Source: Helicobacteraceae bacterium
GTDB taxonomy: Bacteria; Campylobacterota; Campylobacteria; Campylobacterales; Helicobacteraceae
DNA length: 8,524 bases
Reading direction: 5' to 3'
Assembly (NCBI GenBank): GCA_029258405.1
Contig: JARHYY010000019.1
Coordinates: 1-8,524 of the forward strand
The notes under the pieces are model-generated. The model searched no databases and was not told the origin of the DNA. It was given only the letters and a program-made list of their open reading frames with translations. The position numbers were made by a program, and so were the translations under genes. Each line of letters starts with the position of its first letter. Position 1 is the first letter of the stretch. This document shows positions 1 to 5,498 of this stretch, in pieces.

Positions 1-1284
1 GTATTTAATGTATCTGCCTATTACCAAATGCTGCATTTACAAAATTGTGAGGGTAGATTAGCCAGAACAAACAAAAAGAAACATAGTAATTTTAGAGATC
101 ATTTTGAAGATATATATAGTGGTGAAGCAGAGCAAAAATTGATTGAATATCTAGGCTTTGATACTTTAAGTAGTGCGATAAGGAACTTAAAAAATGAAGC
201 AATACAAAATATAATACAAAAAATAGATAATGATATACAAGGCAATATAATAGCAAATGAGAGCAATAGGCTAAACAATATATTAGCAACTTTAAAAAAG
301 CCAGAAGAAGAAGCGAGAAAATCTATAAAAAAGGCAAAAGATTTTTTAGACCAAATCGCTCCAGCAAAAAAAGAGCAAATAAAAAAAGAAATAGGGGAAA
401 TAGGAAATGAGGCAAAAGAGAGTGTAGAAGAAACATTTAATGAGGCTATAAAGCAATGCGAAAATGGTATTGAAGATTGCGTTGTATATGGCGTGCTTTT
501 TTTACATGAATATGTAGAGGGATTTAGTGAGAAACAATCAAAGAAAATTGCGAAAGAAAATTATACCAATAAAGAAAAAAGACAACATGCTATGCAAACA
601 GATAAAATACATTTAAATGATAAGAGGGATTATGCTGGTGTGCAACAAAAATTAGAGGATTATATTAAGGTTTTGCTTAATGATTTGCGTAGAGATTTTT
701 TAGATATACAAACCGATATAAGGATTATCTATAATTCTTTGCAAAGGAATAACAAGAACATGCTATCGAAATATAAAAATGAGATTAGAGAGCAAATAGG
801 CAAAGAGCTTGATACAGAAGTGGAAGAAGTAGAAATCCTTGATACAAGTATAGATATGCCATCTACCTATGATTTCTTAAGTGGCAATATGCATTCTGAA
901 GTTGAAGAGGCAAAATATATAACCATAGATGAAAGTGCATGGTATAAACCATGGACTTGGTTTGGTGATTGGACAGAAAAAGTAAAGATTCAAGATGAAA
1001 AAAAATATATTATTATCGATCCTAAAAAGATAAAGCAAGAGATTAGAGACGCTATTACAGAGAAATTAAACACGCAGATAAAAACAGCAAAAAGTAATCA
1101 TTACAAAAATATTGATACATATTGTAGTAATAGCAATAAATTGTTTGAAGAATTTATGAAAAAGCAGGAAGAAGATCTTAAAGAGTTAGAAAATAAGAGA
1201 AAAGACTTGCAAAAAGAGAAAGAATCTTGTGAAGCACAATATAATACTTTTAATAAAATTGTAAGGAGTGATAATGGAAAATAA
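1..1284 (+). CDS. C-terminal part of a probable dynamin-like GTPase, 5'-truncated by the window edge
   Basis: The frame is already open at base 1, where it reads VFNVSAYYQMLHLQN, so the first internal ATG (28) is probably not the true start. 427 codons are visible. The opening V-S-A resembles the G5-type SA motif that ends the G domain of bacterial dynamin-like and LeoA-type GTPases. No Walker A is in view, so the family call is an inference. The rest is mostly charged helix: EA/K-rich stretches at codons ~65-160, a helical block around codons 210-270, a Trp-rich patch (WYKPWTWFGDW, bases 940-972) that could touch membrane or a partner, and a C-terminal coiled coil (codons ~375-420, rich in K, E and L). 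In dynamin-like proteins such helices form the stalk, and some family members act in membrane remodelling or phage defence. The end overlaps the next gene by 11 bp, so the two are probably cotranslated. It could instead be another coiled-coil ATPase/GTPase. Confidence 0.6.
   Translation, partial: VFNVSAYYQMLHLQNCEGRLARTNKKKHSNFRDHFEDIYSGEAEQKLIEYLGFDTLSSAIRNLKNEAIQNIIQKIDNDIQGNIIANESNRLNNILATLKKPEEEARKSIKKAKDFLDQIAPAKKEQIKKEIGEIGNEAKESVEETFNEAIKQCENGIEDCVVYGVLFLHEYVEGFSEKQSKKIAKENYTNKEKRQHAMQTDKIHLNDKRDYAGVQQKLEDYIKVLLNDLRRDFLDIQTDIRIIYNSLQRNNKNMLSKYKNEIREQIGKELDTEVEEVEILDTSIDMPSTYDFLSGNMHSEVEEAKYITIDESAWYKPWTWFGDWTEKVKIQDEKKYIIIDPKKIKQEIRDAITEKLNTQIKTAKSNHYKNIDTYCSNSNKLFEEFMKKQEEDLKELENKRKDLQKEKESCEAQYNTFNKIVRSDNGK
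1263..1268 (+). promoter_or_regulatory. Ribosome binding site that selects ATG 1274
   Basis: AAGGAG ends 5 nt before ATG 1274, inside the last codons of the upstream gene. An in-frame GTG at 1268 overlaps the motif itself and is too close to use it, so ATG 1274 is the better start. Confidence 0.7.
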
Positions 1285-1351
1285 TGTATCAGGTGTAATA
1301 TCAGGTGTAATAATGGAGAATAATGCATCAGGTGTAATATCAGGTGTAATA
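1274..1351 (+). repeat. 39-bp in-frame tandem duplication, two copies
   Basis: Unit 1 is 1274-1312 and unit 2 is 1313-1351. They differ at two positions only (GGAAAATAATGT versus GGAGAATAATGC). Each unit contains TCAGGTGTAATA twice in a row, giving four copies at 1289, 1301, 1328 and 1340. Because 39 is divisible by 3, gain or loss of a unit changes the protein by 13 residues without shifting the frame. Each unit begins with ATG, but only the first has a ribosome binding site. Confidence 0.95.
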
Positions 1352-1609
1352 TTTGGTATAGTAGCATTAGTTGTAGTAGGTGTAGTTATCTACATAGTAA
1401 GTAAAACAAAACCACAAAGTAATCAATCAAAAGAATTTGATGATGAAATGGAAAAAGCTCGTTATCAAGGGCATAAAAACACAATAGAAAAAGCCATAAG
1501 AGAAAATGACTTTGCATATCTAGAAGAAGCAAAAGATACAAGGATAAGAGATTTTCCAGATTTAATAGCAATGATTGAAGAAGCATTACAAAAGAAACCA
1601 AAAGTATAA
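1274..1609 (+). CDS. Small single-pass membrane protein with duplicated N-terminus
   Basis: This is a 111-residue protein of no family I recognise. Residues 1-13 (MENNVSGVISGVI) are repeated almost exactly as residues 14-26, with V5 changed to A18. They run into a very hydrophobic Val/Ile/Gly stretch (about residues 22-43) that should be one transmembrane helix. Lysines directly after it (S43-K-T-K) predict a cytoplasmic C-terminus. The tail (44-111) is soluble and charged, with likely helices such as EKARYQGHKNTIEKAI and LIAMIEEALQKK. The start is ATG 1274, supported by AAGGAG at 1263-1268. The gene overlaps the end of the probable dynamin-like gene by 11 bp, so it is likely translated with it and may serve as its membrane anchor or partner. 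That role is inferred from position only. Confidence 0.75.
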   Translation: MENNVSGVISGVIMENNASGVISGVIFGIVALVVVGVVIYIVSKTKPQSNQSKEFDDEMEKARYQGHKNTIEKAIRENDFAYLEEAKDTRIRDFPDLIAMIEEALQKKPKV

Positions 1610-1844
1610 TAAGATAGTAACTTCTATACCATATTATACGCAAAATATATAAAAGCTACAAGCAAAGCTAGATATTATCTCTAATACTAAGACAATGAAT
1701 CTAGCGAAAAGCAAGATGAATCATATAGCAATGATAGAAAAACATGCTATAATAATAGATTCGCAAAAGAAGCATTGAGAGATGTTTCATGCATATATCT
1801 TTTATTTTTAAGGTAGAGTATAATCAAACAACATTAAAAGTTAG
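1610..1844. other. Intergenic stretch without a recognisable gene
   Basis: Stop codons interrupt every frame and I recognise no protein. The longest + strand frame from an ATG (1694) is only about 27 codons and has no ribosome binding site. An imperfectly placed AT-only inverted repeat (1604-1611 with 1632-1639, 20-nt loop) spans the previous stop codon but lacks the GC stem and T-run of an intrinsic terminator. TATAAT occurs at 1748 and 1819. The stretch may be the decayed front half of the nuclease gene that follows. Confidence 0.5.
1745..1753 (+). promoter_or_regulatory. Possible extended -10 promoter (TGC-TATAAT)
   Basis: TG-C-TATAAT matches the extended -10 form seen before other genes in this window, and no -35 is evident. 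It points toward the decayed nuclease frame. A second TATAAT lies at 1819-1824 without the TGn extension. In DNA this AT-rich, chance matches are common. Confidence 0.3.
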
Positions 1845-2273
1845 CATGATAATGTATATGAGATAAGCGGTGATTCTACAAAGCGTTTAAGCTATATCAT
1901 CGGAGGTTGGTTTGAAGAGTATATATATTTAGAGTTAATAGCATTGTTGCAAAGTGGATATATTTATGATTTACAAATGAACACCAAATTAAATACAAAG
2001 GGAGTTGATTATCAGGAATTTGATATTATTTTTACTGATGGCTATAGGCTTTTTATCATAGAGTGTAAAAGTGGTGGTGCAAAAACTGAAGCAGTAGAAA
2101 AGTTGGCAAATATTAGGCAGCGTTATGGAGGCATAAATGCTATTTGCATCGTAGTTACACCATTTGAGCAAAATAGTATTGTAAAAATGAAAACAAAAGA
2201 AAATGGATTACATTTAATCCAAGGCGAATATTGTCGATACATTAAGGAAATAATTCAAGGACATATACGCTAA
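1845..2273 (+). pseudogene. Remnant of a Card1/Can2-like (DUF1887) PD-(D/E)XK nuclease, sensor half missing
   Basis: The frame is open from just after a TAG at 1842-1844 to TAA at 2271-2273 (142 codons), but it has no ATG or GTG start. The only alternative start is TTG 1944, which has no ribosome binding site and would cut the domain. The N-terminal portion reads RLSYIIGGWFEEYIYLEL (1884-1937), like the GGW(L/F)EEYVY element that opens the nuclease domain of Card1/Can2 (DUF1887) proteins. The PD-(D/E)XK core follows: QEFDIIF, with Asp at bases 2022-2024, then LFIIECKSGG, with the E-C-K triad at 2061-2069. A helix (VEKLANIRQRYGG) and a final strand-helix come next. In full-length relatives an N-terminal CARF domain binds cyclic oligoadenylate made by type III CRISPR systems and activates nicking or cleavage. 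No CARF-like sequence precedes this fragment. The C-terminus looks complete. Homology is judged by motif; loss of the front half is seen directly. Confidence 0.65.
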
Positions 2274-2585
2274 GCGATCAATACAGAGCTTTAACAATCT
2301 TGTTAAATCGCCCATCGTGGATAAATGAGCTTCTCCCAATCAATTTCATTGAACTCTTTGCATAGCAATAAACATTTTTATCACATATAGTTTTAAGGAA
2401 AATCACCAAAAAGAACCTAGCCTTATAATCAAAATACTACAAGCAAGCAAAATAATAATGCCATTAAAACAACATTCAAATATATTTTAAAAACTACAAT
2501 GATACATACAGAATCTAAAACCTTAGCAATGAATGCGTGGTATAATACTTAAGAAAATTGCTAAATCCCAAAATGGAGCGATAAA
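2274..2585. other. Intergenic region upstream of the interrupted HEPN gene
   Basis: No confident gene lies here. Two short coding-like frames coexist at 2246-2436: one on + (to TAG 2363-2365, reading for example YRALTILLNRPSWINELLPI) and one on - (2281-2436, reading for example KSSMKLIGRSSFIHDGRF). Neither has a convincing start signal, and the + one may be a gene scrap. The last ~50 bases hold the promoter and ribosome binding site of the next gene. I see no terminator with a GC stem. Confidence 0.5.
2538..2546 (+). promoter_or_regulatory. Extended -10 promoter for the interrupted HEPN gene
   Basis: TG-G-TATAAT sits 39 nt before ATG 2586, which predicts a transcript start near 2553 and a leader of about 33 nt. 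There is no obvious -35. A GGAG ribosome binding site at 2575-2578 lies 7 nt before the ATG, so initiation signals for this locus occur only here and not before the downstream half. Confidence 0.65.
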
Positions 2586-3044
2586 ATGAATGAATTAACA
2601 GAAAATCAAAACAATAAAATTTCATATTTTATCGAATATTGGCAAGAATTTACGAAATATATAAATGATGGCATTAGCAAATTATCTTATTTTAGTGGTT
2701 TGGAGCAAGATTTTATTAACCCTATCTTGTATAATCCAAAAGAGCTTTTTAATGAATTTATTGATGAAATAGAAAGAAAAAATCTATCAAATGCTGATAA
2801 TAAAAAATTTTTTATAGATAATATAAATGAGTTAGTCAAGTTAAAATTAAAGGCATTAGAGTTTTTAGAGCCTACGCTCAAAATTATTCAACAGCAATTT
2901 AACCAAAAAAATGATTTTTCCTGTTTACTTCATCTTTTGAAATTTGCTTTAGAAGAGATAAAAAATTATAGACTGGGGAGAGAAAGTGTTAAAGAATTAG
3001 AAAAAATTATTTTTAATGAAAACTCTCTTGAATATAGTAAATAA
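2586..3044 (+). CDS. Hypothetical protein, likely N-terminal part of a HEPN-domain protein cut by a stop codon
   Basis: 152 residues, with a good start: extended -10 at 2538-2546, GGAG 7 nt before the ATG, and the N-terminus MNELTENQNNKISYF. I recognise no family. It looks all-helical, soluble and charged, with amphipathic stretches such as LFNEFIDEIERKNL (~residues 53-66) and a segment around residues 80-105 (ELVKLKLKALEFLEPTLKII). There is no signal peptide or membrane segment. The TAA at 3042-3044 is followed by 493 more sense codons in the same frame, and the downstream part has no start signals of its own. The simplest reading is that this is the front quarter of one ~645-residue protein. 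The alternative is a separate small gene in an operon whose neighbour happens to be in frame. Confidence 0.7.
   Translation: MNELTENQNNKISYFIEYWQEFTKYINDGISKLSYFSGLEQDFINPILYNPKELFNEFIDEIERKNLSNADNKKFFIDNINELVKLKLKALEFLEPTLKIIQQQFNQKNDFSCLLHLLKFALEEIKNYRLGRESVKELEKIIFNENSLEYSK
3042..3044 (+). other. In-frame TAA separating the two halves of the HEPN gene
   Basis: Frame 2586-4523 is open on both sides of this single TAA. After it come AAT ATA AAA CAT TTA and then GTG at 3060. There is no Shine-Dalgarno motif between 3030 and 3060 and no ATG in frame for roughly 200 codons. The context (GTAAATAAAATATAAAAC) is A-rich, so a point mutation, a sequencing error or recoding could all explain it. Confidence 0.7.
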
Positions 3045-3059
3045 AATATAAAACATTTA

Positions 3060-4523
3060 GTGCATTTTGTTGTATTTGAATTAAAGAATAAAGGTTTCAC
3101 AGATAATACAATACAGCAAATTATAGAGGATATTTTTAGTAGGTATGAAGAAATAGATTTTAGAATATATACAAAATTTCCCCATAATCTTGAATTCCCT
3201 AAAGGATCTACACAAGAAAATCAAGATAAATTTTACAAAGACTTAAAAGACTACATAGACTCCTTAACTTATCAAGATAGAATCGTTGCCCTTTGTAACT
3301 ATTTTGATAAAAAAACATTTCAAGTGAAATTTATATTTAGAGTTATAGGGATTAAAGGAAAAGAAAATTTAGAAATAGATGATATAGAAATATATAATCC
3401 ATTTGAAAAACAACTTGCATTAAATGACAAAAGCGATTCTGAAAATGATGAATTATTTGGCTTAAGCACTTCTCAAAAATCTGATTTTCAAGATATATAT
3501 AATATTGCCATTAAAGTTAATGCAATAGATACTAATGATACCCAATCAGCAAAACATAGAGCAATTTATAAAGCACATGCTTTCTTTGATTGTTTTGTTT
3601 CAAGAAATTTTTATATAAAAACTAAAATTATAATAGATACTACACAATATTTAATATTGAGTAAAGAAAACAAAAGAATTGGCGATGGCTATAGTATGAA
3701 TGATCCATTTATATCTTATATTGATTCTATAACCATGACAAAGCAATCACCTAACCTAAATGGGTATTTACAATATTATGAAAAATTAACCACACAGAAA
3801 GAATTAATAGAAATTGATAACCAAATAACAAGATCATTGGCTTGGAGGAGAAGGGCTTTAGAAACTATAAATTATAATGAAGCAATTTTATGGCATTGGG
3901 TTAGCATAGAAAATTTATTTAATTCTAAAAATGGCACTACAAAATCAATATTTCATTTTGCACCAAACATTCTAACACAAGCTTACACTTATGAATTTAT
4001 GCGAAAAATATATATGGAAATAAAAAATAAAGCTTTCCCCTTTAACGACTATGATATTCCCCTGAAAGCAATCAATTTTATTGACACAATGCCTAAAGAC
4101 ATGGATAATAAGGAATTTATTAAATATATAAAAAAACTCTGTGAGCTACTTAACAAAGAAACATTTTTTTATGAAAAATTACAAAATTTTATAAAAATAT
4201 TTGAAGATAAAAAGGAATTTAAAGCTTTTATAGAAAATTACAAAAAACAAATTGAGCAAAAAATAATATTTTTATATAGACTTAGAAATAAAATAACCCA
4301 TCATGCCATGAATGAATATAATGAAACAATAGTATATTATAAAAATTTTGCTAGTTATATAAATACTATTCTTATTTGTTATTTTATTGATACAAGAGTC
4401 TTAAGGAATAAATACGATAATGATGAGATTATAAATTATGGGGTATATGAATATAATAAAATGTTGTTAAATCTTGAAAAATATGGCGTAGATTCTATAA
4501 TTAATCCTAAAGAATATGAATGA
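3060..4523 (+). CDS. Apea-like HEPN-domain protein (putative RNase), separated from its start by an in-frame stop
   Basis: 487 codons follow the GTG at 3060, but there is no ribosome binding site and the frame really extends back to the stop at 3042-3044, so the GTG start is doubtful. The N-terminal ~250 residues are unrecognised mixed alpha/beta (for example residues ~80-100, with VKFIFRVIGIKG). Residues ~258-445 look like a HEPN domain of the Apea type. A first helix reads RALETINYNEAILWHWVSIENLF, and a late helix reads LYRLRNKITHHA with the motif R409-N-K-I-T-H414 (RX4H). In the HEPN superfamily the Arg and His of this motif act in metal-independent RNA cleavage, usually in abortive-infection or toxin proteins. 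Numbered from ATG 2586, the motif would be at about 567-572. The domain call is from motif and helix pattern. Whether any product is made is uncertain. Confidence 0.7.
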   Translation: MHFVVFELKNKGFTDNTIQQIIEDIFSRYEEIDFRIYTKFPHNLEFPKGSTQENQDKFYKDLKDYIDSLTYQDRIVALCNYFDKKTFQVKFIFRVIGIKGKENLEIDDIEIYNPFEKQLALNDKSDSENDELFGLSTSQKSDFQDIYNIAIKVNAIDTNDTQSAKHRAIYKAHAFFDCFVSRNFYIKTKIIIDTTQYLILSKENKRIGDGYSMNDPFISYIDSITMTKQSPNLNGYLQYYEKLTTQKELIEIDNQITRSLAWRRRALETINYNEAILWHWVSIENLFNSKNGTTKSIFHFAPNILTQAYTYEFMRKIYMEIKNKAFPFNDYDIPLKAINFIDTMPKDMDNKEFIKYIKKLCELLNKETFFYEKLQNFIKIFEDKKEFKAFIENYKKQIEQKIIFLYRLRNKITHHAMNEYNETIVYYKNFASYINTILICYFIDTRVLRNKYDNDEIINYGVYEYNKMLLNLEKYGVDSIINPKEYE

Positions 4524-4539
4524 TAGAAAATAGCAAACC

Positions 4540-4567
4540 TTGACAAACTAACTCTAAAATTTATAAT
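4540..4567 (+). promoter_or_regulatory. Consensus-like promoter TTGACA-N16-TATAAT upstream of hepT
   Basis: TTGACA at 4540-4545 and TATAAT at 4562-4567 are separated by 16 nt, a near-perfect vegetative sigma-factor pair and the only clear -35 in the window. It lies outside the 44-bp repeat, just after the stop of the HEPN gene, and could give a longer hepT-mntA transcript starting near 4574. Confidence 0.5.
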
Positions 4568-4610
4568 AGCCAACATTTTTAAAAATAACAATACTACGCT
4601 AAAATTCCAC

Positions 4611-4654
4611 TAAATAGCCCACTAACTCAATAAAGCATGATATAATGATTAAAA
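4611..4654 (+). repeat. 44-bp direct repeat, left copy
   Basis: It is identical over 44 bases to 5382-5425. It begins TAAATAGCCCACTAACTC and ends ATGATTAAAA, with the extended -10 inside. The left flank stops matching immediately. The right flank continues as weaker similarity (TTAGGGGCAAT here, TTATGGGCAAT there). Confidence 0.97.
4638..4646 (+). promoter_or_regulatory. Extended -10 promoter of hepT-mntA (inside the repeat)
   Basis: TG-A-TATAAT ends 23 nt before ATG 4670, which predicts a leader of only about 17 nt. AGGGG at 4661-4665 then acts as the ribosome binding site, 4 nt from the ATG. No -35 is evident. Confidence 0.7.
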
Positions 4655-4669
4655 AACTTTAGGGGCAAT

Positions 4670-5071
4670 ATGCAACGATTACAACAAAGATTTGAATATT
4701 TTCAAAAAGCCTTTTTGAACTTACAGGAAATAAAAATGCAAGAAAAAAGGGTTTTTTCAACATTAGAAAAAGAGGGGATTATACAAAGATTTGAAGTGCT
4801 CCTTGAGCTTAGCTCTAAAACCTTAAAAGATTTTTTAGAAACAGAAGGATTTATTATAAAAAGCCCTAAAGATAGCATAAGAAAAGCATTTGAATATGGG
4901 CTTTTATGCGAGTGTGAGCAGTGGCTAGAAGCACTAGAGATAAGAAATATAACAAGCCATACCTATACAGAGCAGGGGCTAGATGAGCATATAGCCTATA
5001 TCCTTAATGTATTTTATCCTTTAGTAGATGATATGTATAATAAATTAAGGGGCTTAGTATGTGTGGATTAA
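4670..5071 (+). CDS. hepT: HepT-family HEPN RNase toxin (HI0074-like nucleotidyltransferase substrate-binding protein)
   Basis: 133 residues, the usual length for the HI0074/HepT family. The family pattern is visible in order: RFEYFQKAFLNL at the N-terminus, IIQRFEVLLELSSKTLKDFLETEG (residues 37-60), the SPKDSIRKAFEYGLL element (65-79), and RNITSHTY (92-99). The last is the RX4HXY motif, with Arg92, His97 and Tyr99. In characterised HepT-MntA systems Arg and His are needed for RNA cleavage (tRNA in the studied cases), and the motif Tyr is modified with AMP by MntA to silence the toxin. By analogy Tyr99 is the predicted target. All key residues are present, so the toxin looks intact. AGGGG precedes the ATG. 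The gene overlaps mntA by 13 bp, a standard coupled arrangement. The pair is bracketed by 44-bp direct repeats. Confidence 0.9.
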   Translation: MQRLQQRFEYFQKAFLNLQEIKMQEKRVFSTLEKEGIIQRFEVLLELSSKTLKDFLETEGFIIKSPKDSIRKAFEYGLLCECEQWLEALEIRNITSHTYTEQGLDEHIAYILNVFYPLVDDMYNKLRGLVCVD

Positions 5072-5343
5072 CACAAAAACAATTACAACTCATACAAACA
5101 ATACTTTATAAACACAAAGCAGTTACTAAGGCTTACATTTTTGGTTCAAGAGCATTAGGCAATTTTAAGCCTACAAGTGATGTCGATATAGCATTACAAG
5201 GGGAAATTGATTTAAGATTGATTGCAAAGATTAAGGGGGAGTTTGAAGAATCGCTTTTGCCTTTTTGCTTTGATGTGATTGATTATGCAAAGGCAAATGA
5301 TGTGCTAAAGCACCATATAGACACACAAGCACAAGAAATTTAA
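5059..5343 (+). CDS. mntA: MntA-family minimal nucleotidyltransferase antitoxin
   Basis: 94 residues, typical of the HI0073/MntA class. After an N-terminal helix, strand AYIFGSRALGNF leads into the signature GSX10DXD: Gly29-Ser30 and Asp41-Val-Asp43. A third acidic position is likely Asp72 in FCFDVIDYA. These residues bind the nucleotide and metals in DNA polymerase beta-type nucleotidyltransferases. MntA antitoxins use ATP to add AMP groups to the Tyr of the HepT RX4HXY motif, which blocks the RNase. The start at ATG 5059 is supported by AAGGGG at 5047-5052, 6 nt away, inside the end of hepT. The 13-bp overlap keeps the antitoxin tied to toxin translation. No residue looks damaged, so this should be a working pair. 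Confidence 0.9.
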   Translation: MCGLTQKQLQLIQTILYKHKAVTKAYIFGSRALGNFKPTSDVDIALQGEIDLRLIAKIKGEFEESLLPFCFDVIDYAKANDVLKHHIDTQAQEI

Positions 5344-5381
5344 ATACAATAAACTAAGCATAAACACATTAAAGATTCTAA

Positions 5382-5425
5382 TAAATAGCCCACTAACTCA
5401 ATAAAGCATGATATAATGATTAAAA
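5382..5425 (+). repeat. 44-bp direct repeat, right copy
   Basis: It is identical to 4611-4654 and offset from it by 771 bp. It lies between the mntA stop and hsdR. The segment from the start of one copy to the start of the other holds the whole hepT-mntA pair and nothing else. Confidence 0.97.
5409..5417 (+). promoter_or_regulatory. Extended -10 promoter for hsdR (inside the repeat)
   Basis: TG-A-TATAAT is identical to the hepT promoter. A transcript starting near 5424 would carry a ~75-nt leader containing the decayed hepT-like start, before the ribosome binding site AGGAG (5489-5493), which lies 5 nt from the hsdR ATG. Confidence 0.65.
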
Positions 5426-5467
5426 CTTATGGGCAATAGCAATACTTATATATTCAAAAAGCCTTTT
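5426..5467 (+). pseudogene. Decayed stub resembling the start of hepT
   Basis: Right after the repeat, TTATGGGCAATAGCAA parallels TTTAGGGGCAATATGCAA at the hepT start. The T of the ATG is missing and about 15 bases further on are lost. TTCAAAAAGCCTTTT at 5453-5467 then matches 4701-4715 in hepT codons 11-15 exactly. Similarity fades beyond this point. The order and near-spacing of the two matches suggest a relic of a second hepT 5' end, not chance. Confidence 0.55.
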
Positions 5468-5498
5468 AAGCAATCATTGCGATAAAATAGGAGATAAT

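Noticed and set aside
92..289. Reverse-strand frames opposite the first two genes (also 1101-1367 and 1386-1643)
   Set aside because: Their Leu/Tyr/His-rich translations are typical of the complement of A-rich helical coding DNA and have no family resemblance.
1268..1270. In-frame GTG as the start of the small membrane protein gene
   Set aside because: It overlaps the AAGGAG motif itself. ATG 1274 has correct 5-nt spacing.
1289..1351. Short regular repeats as a CRISPR-like array
   Set aside because: The 12-bp words are inside a coding frame, have no unique spacers of proper length and are explained by the tandem duplication.
1604..1639. Inverted repeat GTATAATA/TATTATAC as an intrinsic terminator
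   Set aside because: The stem is only A/T-rich with a 20-nt loop, it starts inside the last sense codon and no T-run follows.
1944..2273. Intact 109-residue gene starting at TTG 1944
   Set aside because: There is no ribosome binding site, and the conserved GGWFEEY segment of the same domain lies upstream in the same frame, so this start would cut the domain.
4611..4654. The 44-bp repeats as insertion-sequence ends or att sites
   Set aside because: They are direct, not inverted, they contain a promoter and continue into hepT similarity, and no transposase or integrase lies between or beside them.
5471..5481. GCAAT-C-ATTGC palindrome in the hsdR leader as an operator or hairpin
   Set aside because: A 5-bp stem with a single-base centre is too short to separate from chance in this composition.
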